A stretch of DNA of 64,000 bases from Streptomyces echinatus. Lineage in GTDB: Bacteria; Actinomycetota; Actinomycetes; Streptomycetales; Streptomycetaceae. The stretch spans positions 434,001 through 498,000 of the forward strand of contig NZ_JACHJK010000002.1 of assembly GCF_014203595.1 (NCBI RefSeq). The letters are read 5' to 3'. The notes beneath the pieces are model-generated. The model made no database searches, was not told where the DNA came from, and saw only the letters and a list, made by a program, of their open reading frames with translations. Positions within the stretch are counted from its first letter, which is position 1, and each line of letters opens with the position of its first letter. Both the position numbers and the translations under genes were made by a program. Positions 1 through 8,540 of the stretch are shown here, one piece after another.

Positions 1-681
1 GAACTTCTGCGCGATGAGGACGGCTTCCTCGGTGCAGTTGTCGACCTCGATGAACAGCAGCGGCACCCCGGCCTCCGGGGCGGTCAGGACGACGTCGGCG
101 CGGGCGCTGCCGATCGCGGGGTTCTTCCAGGTGCCCTTCACCGGGAGCGCGACCTCGGTGGCGTAGGAGGCGAGGGTGCCGATCCCGTCGGGCGCGTCGA
201 CGGCGGCCCGCGCGGCCGCGACCGCTTCGGCCGGCTCCCCCGCGACCAGGTCCAGGTTCGGCTTCGGGCGGATCAGCGCGATGACCGTCTCGTTCACCGT
301 CATCGGGTGCGAGGCGCCGGAGCGGCCCGCGCTCTTGGGCATGCCGCCCATCTCTTCCGGCTCGCGGTCCAGGTCGATCGCGGCGGCGGCCAGACCGTCC
401 TTCGTGAGCAGCCGGGTCTCCTCCCCGCCCCGCGTGCGGCCGCCGTCGACGGCCAGGCCGTGGCGCCGCAGGTCGTTCACCGCGGCCCGGTGGGAGGCGG
501 TGCGGGCTTCCTTCCGTTTCGCTGGGGTTGGCTTGGTCGTGTGCCGGTAGGTCAGGTGCGGCGAGGACAGCCGCTGGATCTGGTCGGCGGTGGCGACCTT
601 CAGCACGCCGAGGACGCGCAGCACATCCGCGCGCAGGTCGTTGCTCGATCCCGCCTCGTTCTCCTTGCGCTTGCCCGCCAT
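1..681 (-). CDS. Replication-relaxation family protein, 3' end outside window
   Basis: The reverse strand reads an open frame of 227 codons from ATG at 681 to the left edge. The N-terminal part (about residues 15-75) looks like a winged-helix DNA-binding domain (DLRADVLRVLGVLKVATAD, then VNDLRRHGLAVDGG). The visible end (ADVVLTAPEAG, then PLLFIEVDNCTEEA) has the Asp...Glu-Val-Asp arrangement typical of the replication-relaxation family, which is found next to replication and transfer genes of actinobacterial plasmids and integrative elements. The family role is proposed from plasmid work to be control of replication or nicking; nothing here proves it. The missing C terminus lies to the left. 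Confidence 0.75.
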   Translation of the reverse strand, partial: MAGKRKENEAGSSNDLRADVLRVLGVLKVATADQIQRLSSPHLTYRHTTKPTPAKRKEARTASHRAAVNDLRRHGLAVDGGRTRGGEETRLLTKDGLAAAAIDLDREPEEMGGMPKSAGRSGASHPMTVNETVIALIRPKPNLDLVAGEPAEAVAAARAAVDAPDGIGTLASYATEVALPVKGTWKNPAIGSARADVVLTAPEAGVPLLFIEVDNCTEEAVLIAQKF

Positions 682-1362
682 CAGGCTCGCCCTCCCATCG
701 TCCGCGACCGGCCAGCGGCCGGGCGCCGGCCCCCGGCCGTGGAGGGGACCGGGCCCCCGGACCCGATGATCTCCCCCACCACCGACAACCAACTCAAGGA
801 CAAGGGGAGAGAAGAGGGTTGTGACGATCCGGCACGGACCCGGAAACCCGTGGTGACAAGGGGAAATGCCGGGTGCGTGACTGCCGGGCACGGAAGTGGC
901 TTCGGCAGTGGGAACGCAAGCGCCGGCGGCAGGGCCTTACCGGGGCTTGCCCAGCAGCCGCTACGCCGGGCGCGGCCAGGCCGGGCACCGAGGCCGTGCG
1001 GGGTCGGGCTCCAGGATCGCGGCCGCGCGGGGCGGTGGGAAGGGGTGGGTCGGTCGGGTGCGGGCACGGTGTCCTCGTTCCTCCGGCCTGCTGGCCGGGT
1101 CGTGGTCATCCGGCCCGCGCGCGGATCTGCGCACGGGCCGGAGCCACCGTGTGAAGCGACCCCTTGTCCGCGGTCTGACGGCCACCACCGTGAGGCGCCC
1201 GGTTCCTCCTTGACCACCCCTTGCAGTCCTACTTTGTCCGTGCCCGGAGTCATGTCCGCACCGTGTCCCGGAGAGCGGTCCAAGGTCCCTCAGCTCGCAG
1301 GACACCTTCCCCGGACAGCGCAGCACTTCGTGACCTCCCGCCCGGCACCAGGTTGTCGGGAC
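682..1362. other. Intergenic stretch without a recognisable gene
   Basis: About 680 bases lie between the replication-relaxation gene and the next rightward gene. The open frames here are GC-bias artefacts with Arg/Ala/Pro-rich composition and no domain. I see no tRNA and no convincing terminator. Given the neighbours it could hold a plasmid origin or transfer site, but nothing in it shows that. Confidence 0.4.
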
Positions 1363-1818
1363 GTGGAGAAGACCCTGCCAGAAGCCATCGCGGTGTGCAT
1401 TCGACTCAGCCGGGCCCAGGACGCCTACGGCGTGACGGCTGACAACAAGGAGGTGGGACTGGAAGAGTTGATCGCCGCGGGCGACGCCTTCCGCGCCTTC
1501 ACCGATGGGCTGCGCGGCGAAGTCGACATGGACTTGGCGCAAGCCGCGGCCATGGAGGTGACAACGGGGAGGAAGCACCCGTACATCCAGCAGGATGAGG
1601 AGGGAAACCCCGTCGCGCTCGTCCCGCCACGAAGGATGACGGATGAGCAGGTCGCGCTGGCGCGAGAGCTCCTGGCCGACCCCAAGCAGACGATCAGCGG
1701 CGTCGCGAAGGCTCTCGGTGTCACGCGCGCCGTCCTCTACAGCGAGGTGCGCGAGGCCAACGGCCGTTACGCACGGCTGAGAGCCACCGCACAGCAAGGA
1801 GACGCGGTCGCACCGTAG
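1363..1818 (+). CDS. Helix-turn-helix protein with recombinase-type HTH at the C terminus
   Basis: A 151-residue protein from a GTG start. Residues about 100-135 (EQVALARELLADPKQT, then SGVAKALGVTRAVLY) form an HTH of the sort that ends Hin-type serine recombinases, but no catalytic recombinase domain precedes it. The N-terminal half (VEKTLPEAIAVCIRLSRAQ) is probably helical and not recognised. The frame is open far upstream of 1363, but that part is low-complexity and was not counted. The role is probably DNA binding in a plasmid-like setting. No strong ribosome binding site precedes the start, so it is uncertain. Confidence 0.5.
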   Translation: MEKTLPEAIAVCIRLSRAQDAYGVTADNKEVGLEELIAAGDAFRAFTDGLRGEVDMDLAQAAAMEVTTGRKHPYIQQDEEGNPVALVPPRRMTDEQVALARELLADPKQTISGVAKALGVTRAVLYSEVREANGRYARLRATAQQGDAVAP

Positions 1819-1996
1819 CCCGAGGTCCTCACCGGGCGGGTCGCGTGCTGGAGGGCGAGGAGCCGAGCCGCCAGTCCGAGGGCTTCTGGCCGCGGGACGT
1901 TTCGCCGGCTTCGATCCGCGCCTTCTCAAGGACGCGACCGCGCCGGCGCCCACCGACATCTGGTCCGTGGGCGCCGGCGCGGTCAGCGGTCGGCCG

Positions 1997-2728
1997 TCAG
2001 CTCGCCATCATGGCCTGGAGGTCGCTGAGCGACAGCTCGTTTGTGCCACGGTCCGCCGCCTTGCTCTGCGTCCACGCGACGATCGCCGGGTGGGCGTCCT
2101 CGTACTGGGTCCCAGCGGTCGTGTGCTGCCCGTCGGTGGTGGCGACCTGGGTGAGGTAGGCGGCCAGGGCGTGCGGGCCGCCGCCGTTGTACCCGATCTC
2201 GTAGCCCCGGCCGTTCCTCTGCGGAAGGAACGACAGAACGCCCCTGCCCGTCCGGGCCCAGAACAGACCGCGACCGGTGTAGAAGCGGCTGAAGACGTCG
2301 TCCGGGCGCAGTTCGAGCGGCGCGTACGTCGTGTAGCTCCACTGGTCCGTGCCGCCTTCGCGTCGTTGTTTGAAGTGCTTGCCGACGACGGGCAGCCCGT
2401 ACTCGGGGTCGTAGAAGGTCCGGCGGTACATGCAGCCCGAGCCGTTGCTTGCCGACGGGCTGCTGGGGTCCTCCGTGACGCACGGGTGGAACAGGGCCGG
2501 GATCTCCTTCGACCCCACGAGGGTGCAGTGCATCGCGTTCGGCTCGCACCGCACCAGCCTGCCCAGCCACTCCTGGAAGTGAGGTGTCACGGTCTGCTGC
2601 GCCTCGATGTCCAGTACGGCGTTCAGCGACGACGTGACGGCGCCGCGCTGGGGCTCGGTGTAGAGGACGAAGTTCAGGTAGCCCTTCGTCGGATCGGTCA
2701 GGTTCAGATCGCGGGCCTCGTAGGGCAA
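1997..2728 (-). CDS. Unrecognised protein
   Basis: A 243-residue frame with balanced amino-acid composition (PYEARDLNLTDPTKGYLNFV at the start, NELSLSDLQAMMAS at the end), unlike the Arg/Ala/Pro-rich shadow frames on the other strand. The start chosen is TTG at 2728, with a GGAG-like sequence about 9 bases before it. Several Cys residues (three in the first 105 residues) and many Tyr/Trp are present. There is no signal peptide, membrane span or known motif. It reads in the same direction as the two genes to its right and may be co-transcribed with them. Confidence 0.5.
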   Translation of the reverse strand: MPYEARDLNLTDPTKGYLNFVLYTEPQRGAVTSSLNAVLDIEAQQTVTPHFQEWLGRLVRCEPNAMHCTLVGSKEIPALFHPCVTEDPSSPSASNGSGCMYRRTFYDPEYGLPVVGKHFKQRREGGTDQWSYTTYAPLELRPDDVFSRFYTGRGLFWARTGRGVLSFLPQRNGRGYEIGYNGGGPHALAAYLTQVATTDGQHTTAGTQYEDAHPAIVAWTQSKAADRGTNELSLSDLQAMMAS

Positions 2729-2786
2729 CGTGGCGCTCCAATGCGGGTGCCGGGCGGCCGGGGCGCGGCCGCAGGGAACGGTGAGG

Positions 2787-3294
2787 TCAGCCGACGCGGT
2801 GTTCCGGGCGCAGGGTGAGGCCGCGGTTCAGGAACTGCGCGGTGTCGTCCGGCCCGAGCCCGAGAGCGCGGGCAACGGCGGTGCCTTCGTCATCGCGGAC
2901 GAAGGCGAGCAGGATCTTGCGGCTGGCGGGGTCGGCCATGACCCGGCGGGCGGCTTCAACGGTGTGAGCTACGCAGCCGGGGGTGCCGTCTTCGACGATG
3001 TCCCGGCGCGTGGTGTCGTCCCAGACGTTGAGCTGGAGGTTGGCGCCCTCGGTGGAGCAGTCCTCTTTGGAGTCCGCGCCCAGGACGCACCGCCCGAGCA
3101 TCGCGGCGTGGGCGTGACGCTGGAAGTAGACGGCGGTGCCCAAGAGCCGGTGGACCTCCTTCGCCGTGTTCCCGCGGGCCTTCTCGGGGCTGACAAGCGA
3201 GGTGCTTCGGGTCGTGGGGCTGCACCCGGACTTTCAGCGCTGCCAGGCTGCGGGCGAGATCGTCGGCGATGCTGAGCAGACCCACCAGGTTCAC
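2787..3294 (-). pseudogene. Unrecognised protein, probably broken by a one-base frameshift near 3190
   Basis: Two frames together look like one gene. From GTG 3294 the first frame gives a natural helical N terminus (VNLVGLLSIADDLARSLAAL, then KVRVQPHDPKHLA). After about 3190 the sensible sequence moves to another frame (LVSPEKARGNTAKEVHRLLG, then TAVYFQRHAHAAMLGRCVLG) and runs to the stop at 2787. The second frame has no good start of its own, only TTG at 3143. A single indel near 3190 would explain this; a sequencing error is equally possible. No family recognised. GTG 3294 overlaps the stop of a 21-codon ORF, suggesting translational coupling. Confidence 0.45.
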
Positions 3295-3356
3295 GTCGCC
3301 GCGCTGGCGGGGCGGGGGCTGTCGAGCGGTTCCAGCGGTTCGTGCAGGTCGGTCAA
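3291..3356 (-). CDS. Possible 21-residue leader peptide ORF
   Basis: TTG at 3356 is preceded by a strong GGGAGGA ribosome binding site about 4 bases upstream. The frame (LTDLHEPLEPLDSPRPASAAT) stops in a GTGA overlap with the next start at 3294. It may be a coupled leader, or the start of the downstream gene before a second frameshift. Confidence 0.3.
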   Translation of the reverse strand: MTDLHEPLEPLDSPRPASAAT

Positions 3357-3460
3357 GGGTTCCTCCCGTGCCGGGTGCCAACCTTCCGATTCTCGATCCG
3401 GCTTCCTGGGGCTCGCGGGTGAAGTCACAGATCGGCCACGCCCTGGCCGGTTGCCATCCC

Positions 3461-3979
3461 TCACCGGTCACGGCCCGCTCCCCTGCCGTGGTCGGGCCGG
3501 TTCGCGTGGTGCTGCTGCTGGTCGGCGGGCTTGACCACGTCGGCCGGCTGCTCGGGCTTCGGTCGGGCCTCGAAGGCGCGGCGGCGGGCATTGGCCGTGC
3601 GGGTGAAGGCGGCAAGCCGTTCCAGGTTCGCCGGTGTGCGCAGCCACGTCGCCGGGTCGGTCGTACGGCCCCCCAGGTACTCCTCGGGCATCGCGTCCTG
3701 TGCGGCAGCGGGCGGGGTGCGGGCGGCGCGGATCGCGTTCTGCACGGCGAGGCTGGCGACCCGGGCCCGCTCGTACCGGCTCGACTCGCGGGGAGGCTTG
3801 CCGTCGGTGCCGGCGATCCACCAGCGATCGGGCTCGGTGAAGTCGGCGGTATAGAAGAGCTGGTCGGCAGTCGGGGTCCGGCGGCCGGGCTGCGGAGCGG
3901 TGGACTGACGGCTGTGGGCGGACAGGGCGCGGTCGGCGATGTAGTCGTCCAAGCGACGTTCCCAGCCGATCCCGTACAT
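3461..3979 (-). CDS. Unrecognised protein of mobile-element type
   Basis: A 172-residue frame with sensible composition (MYGIGWERRLDDYIADRALS, later FTEPDRWWIAGTDGKPPRES and TWLRTPANLERLAAFTRTAN) and a charged, Gln/His-rich tail. ATG at 3979 is chosen because the upstream extension belongs to a GlxA-type regulator read in another frame. Trp/Tyr-rich central part, no membrane span, no known motif. It sits just inside the truncated regulator, so it is probably the first gene of an inserted element. Confidence 0.5.
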   Translation of the reverse strand: MYGIGWERRLDDYIADRALSAHSRQSTAPQPGRRTPTADQLFYTADFTEPDRWWIAGTDGKPPRESSRYERARVASLAVQNAIRAARTPPAAAQDAMPEEYLGGRTTDPATWLRTPANLERLAAFTRTANARRRAFEARPKPEQPADVVKPADQQQHHANRPDHGRGAGRDR

Positions 3980-4490
3980 GACGCTCCAGGGTGCGCCGGG
4001 TGACGCCCAGTGCCAGTGCCGCGTCGGCCACTCCGACGGGGCGGTGCAGATGGGCTCGCGCCCATGCTTCGAAGTCACTGATCAACTGATCGTGGTCATC
4101 GAGGTAGTCGGTCACCGCCCTCGTGCTCGGCGTCGGCCGTTCGTCGATGAGCAGAGCACCCGCCGTCTCGGCAGCCAGCATTGGACTGGCCTGAGCAACG
4201 ATGCTGAGCGCCAGGTCGATGTGTGCGAACGCCGCGCCGGCCGTGACGATGCTTCCGTCGCGCACCACCATCCGCGACATGTCCAGGTTCACAGCCGGAT
4301 AGCGGCGCCGGAAGAGATCCTGAAGCCACCAGGTGGTGGTTGCCGGCCGCTGATCCAGCAGCCCCGCCTCAGCGAGGATGAAGGTCCCCGTACAGGCCGC
4401 GGCGAGTGTCCTGCCACCCGCCGCCCAACCCCGGAGCTCGGTACGGCAGAGACGCTCGCAGCAGCGCGTCCAAGGTCATGTCGTCGAGTT
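3975..4490 (-). pseudogene. GlxA-type (DJ-1/AraC) transcriptional regulator remnant
   Basis: Reverse-strand sequence encodes the middle of a GlxA family regulator: the nucleophile region GGRTLAAACTGTFILAEAGL, then LLDQRPATTTWWLQDLF, then DMSRMVVRDGSIVTAGAAF and FAHIDLALSIVAQ, then the start of the AraC HTH (AALALGVTRRTLERHV). The N-terminal half is gone, and the remaining N-terminal piece (DDMTLDALLRASLPYR) is in a different frame. The protein also stops short within the HTH at about 3975, where the next gene begins. It is truncated at both ends. Its 5' end coincides with the attachment-like repeat at 4484. Confidence 0.7.
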
Positions 4491-4589
4491 GTACGACAAC
4501 TCATTCGATCGGGGCTAGGACCTGCGGATATGCCACGCCAGGGGCCTCAAAGTCAGCACGCAACCAGCACGGGAACGCGATGGTGCTGG
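4484..4589 (+). repeat. Attachment-site-like repeat, copy 1
   Basis: This segment matches 35129-35233. Both copies start with a TCGAGTkGTACGACAACTC core, followed by TTCGATCrGGGCTAGGAC and CTGCGG. After an unrelated 24-base spacer in each copy, both continue GTCAGCAC, AACCAGCAC, GGAAC and GTGCTGG. The oppositely oriented CCAGCAC and GTGCTGG words look like recombinase arm sites. The copy lies where a GlxA gene is broken, as expected at an insertion boundary. Confidence 0.55.
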
Positions 4590-5036
4590 GTGGGCATCAT
4601 TCGAGGGCTCGACGCAGCGTCAGGGAAGTCATATTGGACGGCCAACCGATCTCACAGAGTGTAGTCAACGTCTCGACTCGCGGGCGATCGTTCCCAGCCC
4701 GTCGGTAGCGCGGCACTAGACGTCGGTACGAGACCACCACGGCGCCGACCGTCCAGGACAAGCTGAGGGCCCGGACTGCTGCGCACGGGGGAGCAGAACG
4801 GCGTCGAACTCCCCCTGCGTGTCCACCTGGCCTGGGAACTGCCGAAATACAAGCAGCGCGGCCTGACAGGTGACCGACGAGATGTGACACCGGGTGCGGA
4901 CCCGGGGGCCGGGCTGCCCGGCAAGCGGACAACCCGACTCCTGTGCCGACGCCGCGGCCCGCCGTATCGGATCCGGCGAACGGCGCTGACGCGGGCCGAG
5001 CCCGGCCGGGACCGCGGGGCTTCAGTCGGCATCAGG
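4590..5036. other. Intergenic stretch without a recognisable gene
   Basis: About 450 bases between the attachment-like repeat and the end of fmdA. No frame here resembles a known protein; a short plus-strand stretch near 4805 (VELPLRVHLAWELPKYKQRG) could be a coding remnant. Confidence 0.35.
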
Positions 5037-6287
5037 TCAGGCGGTGGCCACCGCGCACTGGCCTCGGTCGGCCTTCGTCGGTCCGGTGGCGCTGGGGCGG
5101 ACCTCGAAGTCGAACATGGCGGTCGGCACGTACAACGAGCAGCATGCGTTGGGGATGTCGACGATGCCGCTGATACGTCCCTCTATGGGAGAGGAGCCGA
5201 GCAGCAGGTAGGCCTGCTCTCCGCTGTAGCCGAACTTCTTGAAGTACTCGACGGCATTGAGGCAGGCCCGGCGGTAGGCCAGCGTCGCGTCCAAGTAGTA
5301 GTTCGTGTCCGTGTCGTGGTCGACGGAGATCCCGATGAAGGTGAGGAACTCCGTGTACCTCGGCTCGACGTTGCCCGGAATGAACACGGGGTTGGTGGAA
5401 ATGCCATAGGTCTCCATGCCGCCCTTGATCAGGTCGACGTGGAAGTCGATGAAGCCGCCCATCTCGATGGCGCCGCAGAAGGTGATCTCTCCGTCGCCCT
5501 GACTGAAGTGCAGGTCGCCCCCGGAGAGCTTGGCGTCCTTGACGTGTACGGGGTAGAAGACCCGCGAACCGCGCGTGAAGTTCTTGATGTCGTGGTTGCC
5601 TCCGTTCTCGCGGGCCGGCACCGTGCGCGCACCCTCCGTGGCGATGCGCTTGGCGAGGTCTCCCGTGGCCGTACCGGCGAGTGCGTTGGTGGCGTCAGGA
5701 GGTACGGCGAGGGGCGGTACCCGGTTGGGGTCGGTGTCGATCAGCGCCTGCTCGCGAGCATTCCAGCGGGCGAGCATCTCGGTGGACGGGGCGGTTCCGA
5801 ACAGCCCGGGGTGGGTGATTCCGGTAAAGCGGATCCCGGGAAGGTGGCGGGAGACGGCCTGCTGTCCGTGAAAGTCCCATATCGCTTTGTAGGCGTCCGG
5901 GAAGTAGTCGGTCAGGAAGCCTCCGCCGTTGGCCTTGGCGAAGATGCCGGTGTAGCCCCAGCCCTGTCCCGCCGCGTCCCCGGTCTGCTGTGGCACGGGG
6001 CCGAGGTCGAGGATGTCGACGACGAGCAGGTCGCCAGGTTCGGCGCCCTCCACGCCTATCGGGCCGCTGAGCATGTGCGGGATGGTCAGGTCGATGTCGC
6101 GTACGTCGTTGGCGGTGTCGTTGTTGCCGACCTGGCAGTCGGTCCAGTCGCGGCACTCCATGCGGAACTCCGCTCCCGGCTTCACCATGGCGACGGTGGG
6201 GATGTCCGGGTGCCACCTGTTGTGGCCAGGCACGGCCTGGTCGCGCATCGACTTGCTGTGGTCCACGCTGAAGAGAATTTCAGGCAT
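5037..6287 (-). CDS. fmdA: Formamidase
   Basis: A 416-residue FmdA/acetamidase family enzyme. It should hydrolyse formamide to formate and ammonia in the cytoplasm. Diagnostic stretches are SVDHSKSMRDQAVPGHNRWH at the start, GHNRWHPDIPTVAMVKPGAE, VEGAEPGDLLVVDILDLG, GLFGTAPSTEMLARWN and LHFSQGDGEITFCGAIEMGG; the length is normal for the family. ATG 6287 is preceded by a weak AGGAG-like sequence (TATAGGAGTTCTC). It lies 24 bases after the amiS-like gene on the same strand, so fmdB, amiS and fmdA probably form an operon for using amides as nitrogen source. Confidence 0.93.
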   Translation of the reverse strand: MPEILFSVDHSKSMRDQAVPGHNRWHPDIPTVAMVKPGAEFRMECRDWTDCQVGNNDTANDVRDIDLTIPHMLSGPIGVEGAEPGDLLVVDILDLGPVPQQTGDAAGQGWGYTGIFAKANGGGFLTDYFPDAYKAIWDFHGQQAVSRHLPGIRFTGITHPGLFGTAPSTEMLARWNAREQALIDTDPNRVPPLAVPPDATNALAGTATGDLAKRIATEGARTVPARENGGNHDIKNFTRGSRVFYPVHVKDAKLSGGDLHFSQGDGEITFCGAIEMGGFIDFHVDLIKGGMETYGISTNPVFIPGNVEPRYTEFLTFIGISVDHDTDTNYYLDATLAYRRACLNAVEYFKKFGYSGEQAYLLLGSSPIEGRISGIVDIPNACCSLYVPTAMFDFEVRPSATGPTKADRGQCAVATA

Positions 6288-6311
6288 GAGAACTCCTATA
6301 TTCCGATCCGG

Positions 6312-6950
6312 TCACGTTGGTGCGCCCGCCCCTCCGACCCGCGGAGCCGCTGAGGTCGGCCCGGGCGTTCTGCGAGTGCGCAGCCACAGCCCCGTGAACA
6401 CCACGACGCCGAAGGCCGCCAGTGCGATGGCGATCTCCGTGGGGTGCTTCCAGTAGCCGGAAAGCAGCAGCCCGGCGGGAATCACACCGGTGACCCAGCC
6501 TTCGATCGCCGTGACCCAGCCGGTATAGACCGTGATCTCGTCCTTCTTGAGACCGAGCAGCACGAAGAACAGGAACCACAGGAAGGCCCAGTAGAGCCAG
6601 ATGACCCCGAAGGGGTAATCCTTAAGGAGTCGGAAATTGACGAACGAATATCCCAGGGCTGCAATTGCCACAAACAGCGAGTAGTAGCCGACGCCCGTGC
6701 TGTCGAGATCGGCGAGCAGGCCGACACCTACATAGAGGTAGGTGAACCCGAAGAGGTAGATGCCGGATGCCGCGAGGATCTTCAAGGGGTCGTCGTTGGC
6801 CGTGAAGATAAGGTAAGTCGGCGTCAGTACCTGCAGTGCGCCTACGAAAAGGTTGAACACCGCGCCGGCTCGGGCATCGACCTTCCCGAGCAGTAGCAGT
6901 CCGTTGATGAAGAGCACCGCACCGACAAAGAGCAGTCCCACATTTCCCAC
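6312..6950 (-). CDS. amiS: AmiS/UreI family amide or urea channel
   Basis: A 212-residue membrane protein with six or seven hydrophobic helices (VGLLFVGAVLFINGLLLLGK, then VFNLFVGALQVLTPTYLIF, LFGFTYLYVGVGLLADL and VIWLYWAFLWFLFFVLLGL). The family includes the H. pylori urea channel UreI and AmiS, and short-chain amides or urea are the expected substrates. GTG 6950 is chosen because it has a GAGGAGG site about 9 bases upstream and starts exactly where family similarity begins; the longer frame to 7136 is Arg-rich and unlikely. It is immediately upstream of the formamidase gene, so uptake of formamide is the natural job. Confidence 0.9.
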   Translation of the reverse strand: MGNVGLLFVGAVLFINGLLLLGKVDARAGAVFNLFVGALQVLTPTYLIFTANDDPLKILAASGIYLFGFTYLYVGVGLLADLDSTGVGYYSLFVAIAALGYSFVNFRLLKDYPFGVIWLYWAFLWFLFFVLLGLKKDEITVYTGWVTAIEGWVTGVIPAGLLLSGYWKHPTEIAIALAAFGVVVFTGLWLRTRRTPGPTSAAPRVGGAGAPT

Positions 6951-7141
6951 GGGGACACACCTCCTCAGTCCGCGTGGGGAGTGGAATCGCGCGGCGCCGT
7001 AGCCGCCGAGGACACGGCCCCTATCGGCCCGCGTTGCGTGATTCCGCAGTCCGCAATTCCGCAGTCCGCACGCCGCTACGGGAACGACGTCGTGTCCGGT
7101 GCCGAACCCGCATGAGACGTTCTGCCTTGCGACCACCGCCT

Positions 7142-7414
7142 TCAGGGACGCGGCAGCCGCGAGAGTGCGGGGTGCGGTTGCACCTTTCTGCGCGGCGGCA
7201 GTTGGGAGACCACAGTCGGGGCCTCGCGCGCCTGCTCCTCCCGGACATGGAGGGCGGCGACCGCTTTCGAGGTCCGCGTGATGCCGGGCGAGGAGTACAC
7301 GCGTCTTGCAGCGCCCGCACAGTCAGGACAGCCGTATGCCCTCGGCGCCGTCCCGATCGCCAACCTCACCTCGAAAGGTCCACATCGGCTGCACAGATAT
7401 TCGTAGGTTGCCAT
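7142..7414 (-). CDS. fmdB: FmdB family zinc-ribbon protein
   Basis: A 90-residue protein starting MATYEYLCSRCGPFEVRLAI, with paired CxxC motifs (CSRC at residues 8-11, CPDC at about 29-32) that form the zinc ribbon of the FmdB/regulatory family. The rest (GAARRVYSSPGITRT and a polar tail) fits the family. It is the first gene of the leftward fmdB-amiS-fmdA group and is usually assumed to regulate formamidase expression. About 190 bases without a gene separate it from amiS. Confidence 0.88.
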   Translation of the reverse strand: MATYEYLCSRCGPFEVRLAIGTAPRAYGCPDCAGAARRVYSSPGITRTSKAVAALHVREEQAREAPTVVSQLPPRRKVQPHPALSRLPRP

Positions 7415-7573
7415 CAGCAGCCTCCGGATGCCGGTGGACGCCTACAAACCGGAGTGCCCGTTCGGCACACGCGACCAGCGCACACCCAGCACATTTCCTA
7501 CCTTCAAGGAGACGTCTCGCAAATCCCGGTGTCAAGTGCCGGACGACCGGACGTGGACCTTCTCGTGGCGACC

Positions 7574-7942
7574 TCACAGCGACCCGATGGCGAACGCCGA
7601 CGCGGCCGCCGCAAGCCCCACCGCAATACTCGAAACGGCGTACAACAGGGATTTACCGACCAGCCCTTTGTCGCAAAGGTGAACCAGCTCGTAACTGAAC
7701 GTGGAGAACGTGGTATAGCCGCCGCAGAAACCGACGCCGCCGATAGCCACGACCTGTTCCGGCAGTGCGTGCCGTGCGCCGAGGCCCACCAGCAGCCCCA
7801 GCAGGAACGAGCCGGTCACGTTGATCAGCCAGGTGCCGCGCGGGAACGCGCCTGGGCTCCGGTACTGCACGTACTGGTCGAGTACGTAACGCGCAACCGC
7901 CCCGACGGCGGCCGCCGCCCCGACGGCCGGCAGGATGATCAC
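7574..7942 (-). CDS. crcB: Fluoride ion channel CrcB/Fluc, second subunit
   Basis: A 122-residue protein with four membrane helices and the Fluc motifs: GAVARYVLDQ, WLINVTGSFLLGLLVGL with the pore Asn, and GFCGGYTTFSTFSYE with the Phe-box and the TTFST sodium site. The start chosen is GTG 7942, which overlaps the stop of the upstream crcB by GTGA; GTG 7951 is an alternative. Tandem crcB pairs are common in actinobacteria and are thought to form heterodimeric double-barrelled channels that export fluoride. Confidence 0.9.
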   Translation of the reverse strand: MIILPAVGAAAAVGAVARYVLDQYVQYRSPGAFPRGTWLINVTGSFLLGLLVGLGARHALPEQVVAIGGVGFCGGYTTFSTFSYELVHLCDKGLVGKSLLYAVSSIAVGLAAAASAFAIGSL

Positions 7943-8424
7943 CGTGCCCACCGCCCGTACCGGCGGGCACGCCCTCGCCGCGCGTCGAGCCGTCTGTGTC
8001 GGGCCGCCGTCAGCCTGCCGACGGCCAGGCCCAGAACGGCGGCGGCCAGGCCGGCGAAGAGGCTCCCGAAGATGTTCAGCGCCGCAGCCGTGTAGTGGCC
8101 GTGGCCCAGCAGCCGATCGGTGTCGACCATCCAGGTCGAGAAGGTGGTGAAGGCGCCGAGGAAGCCGACGGCGGCGAACGGCCGCACGTACCGGGTCGGC
8201 GGCCAGATCTCGCACACGTGCACGAGCAGCAGTGCCAGCAGGAACGACCCGGACACATTGACGGCGAACGTCGTCCATGGGAACGCCGTCCCGGGGGCGG
8301 GGAAGGCCAGCACCAGTGCGTAACGGGCCGTCCCGCCCAGCAGACCGCCCAGTGCGACCGCCGCCAGGACGCCCCCGCGCAGACGTGCGCGGAACGGCTC
8401 CCGAACTTCCGTCACAGACCTCAT
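7939..8424 (-). CDS. crcB: Fluoride ion channel CrcB/Fluc, first subunit
   Basis: A protein of about 161 residues with the Fluc signatures GGLLGGTARYALVLA, FAVNVSGSFLLALLLVH and GFLGAFTTFSTWMVD, plus an Arg-rich C terminus. ATG 8424 is preferred because similarity begins just after it; ATG 8463 in the same frame is possible, and neither has a strong ribosome binding site. It is translationally coupled to the second crcB. I looked for a fluoride riboswitch upstream and found no convincing one. Confidence 0.87.
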   Translation of the reverse strand: MRSVTEVREPFRARLRGGVLAAVALGGLLGGTARYALVLAFPAPGTAFPWTTFAVNVSGSFLLALLLVHVCEIWPPTRYVRPFAAVGFLGAFTTFSTWMVDTDRLLGHGHYTAAALNIFGSLFAGLAAAVLGLAVGRLTAARHRRLDARRGRARRYGRWAR

Positions 8425-8540
8425 CGAAATTGCCGCATCCCTGGCCGCCGGAACACCTCCCATTATCCCAGTGCATTGCAGTTTCGACGCACGCTCGATT
8501 GATATTCAAGATCACCGGTGTTCCACCGCTGGAGGACGTC

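Noticed and set aside
873..1154. Short forward ORF with Cys/Arg-rich start in the left intergenic region
   Set aside because: Composition is that of GC-rich noise and there is no ribosome binding site or family.
8425..8540. Fluoride riboswitch upstream of crcB
   Set aside because: I could not find the conserved pseudoknot words of the fluoride riboswitch in either orientation.
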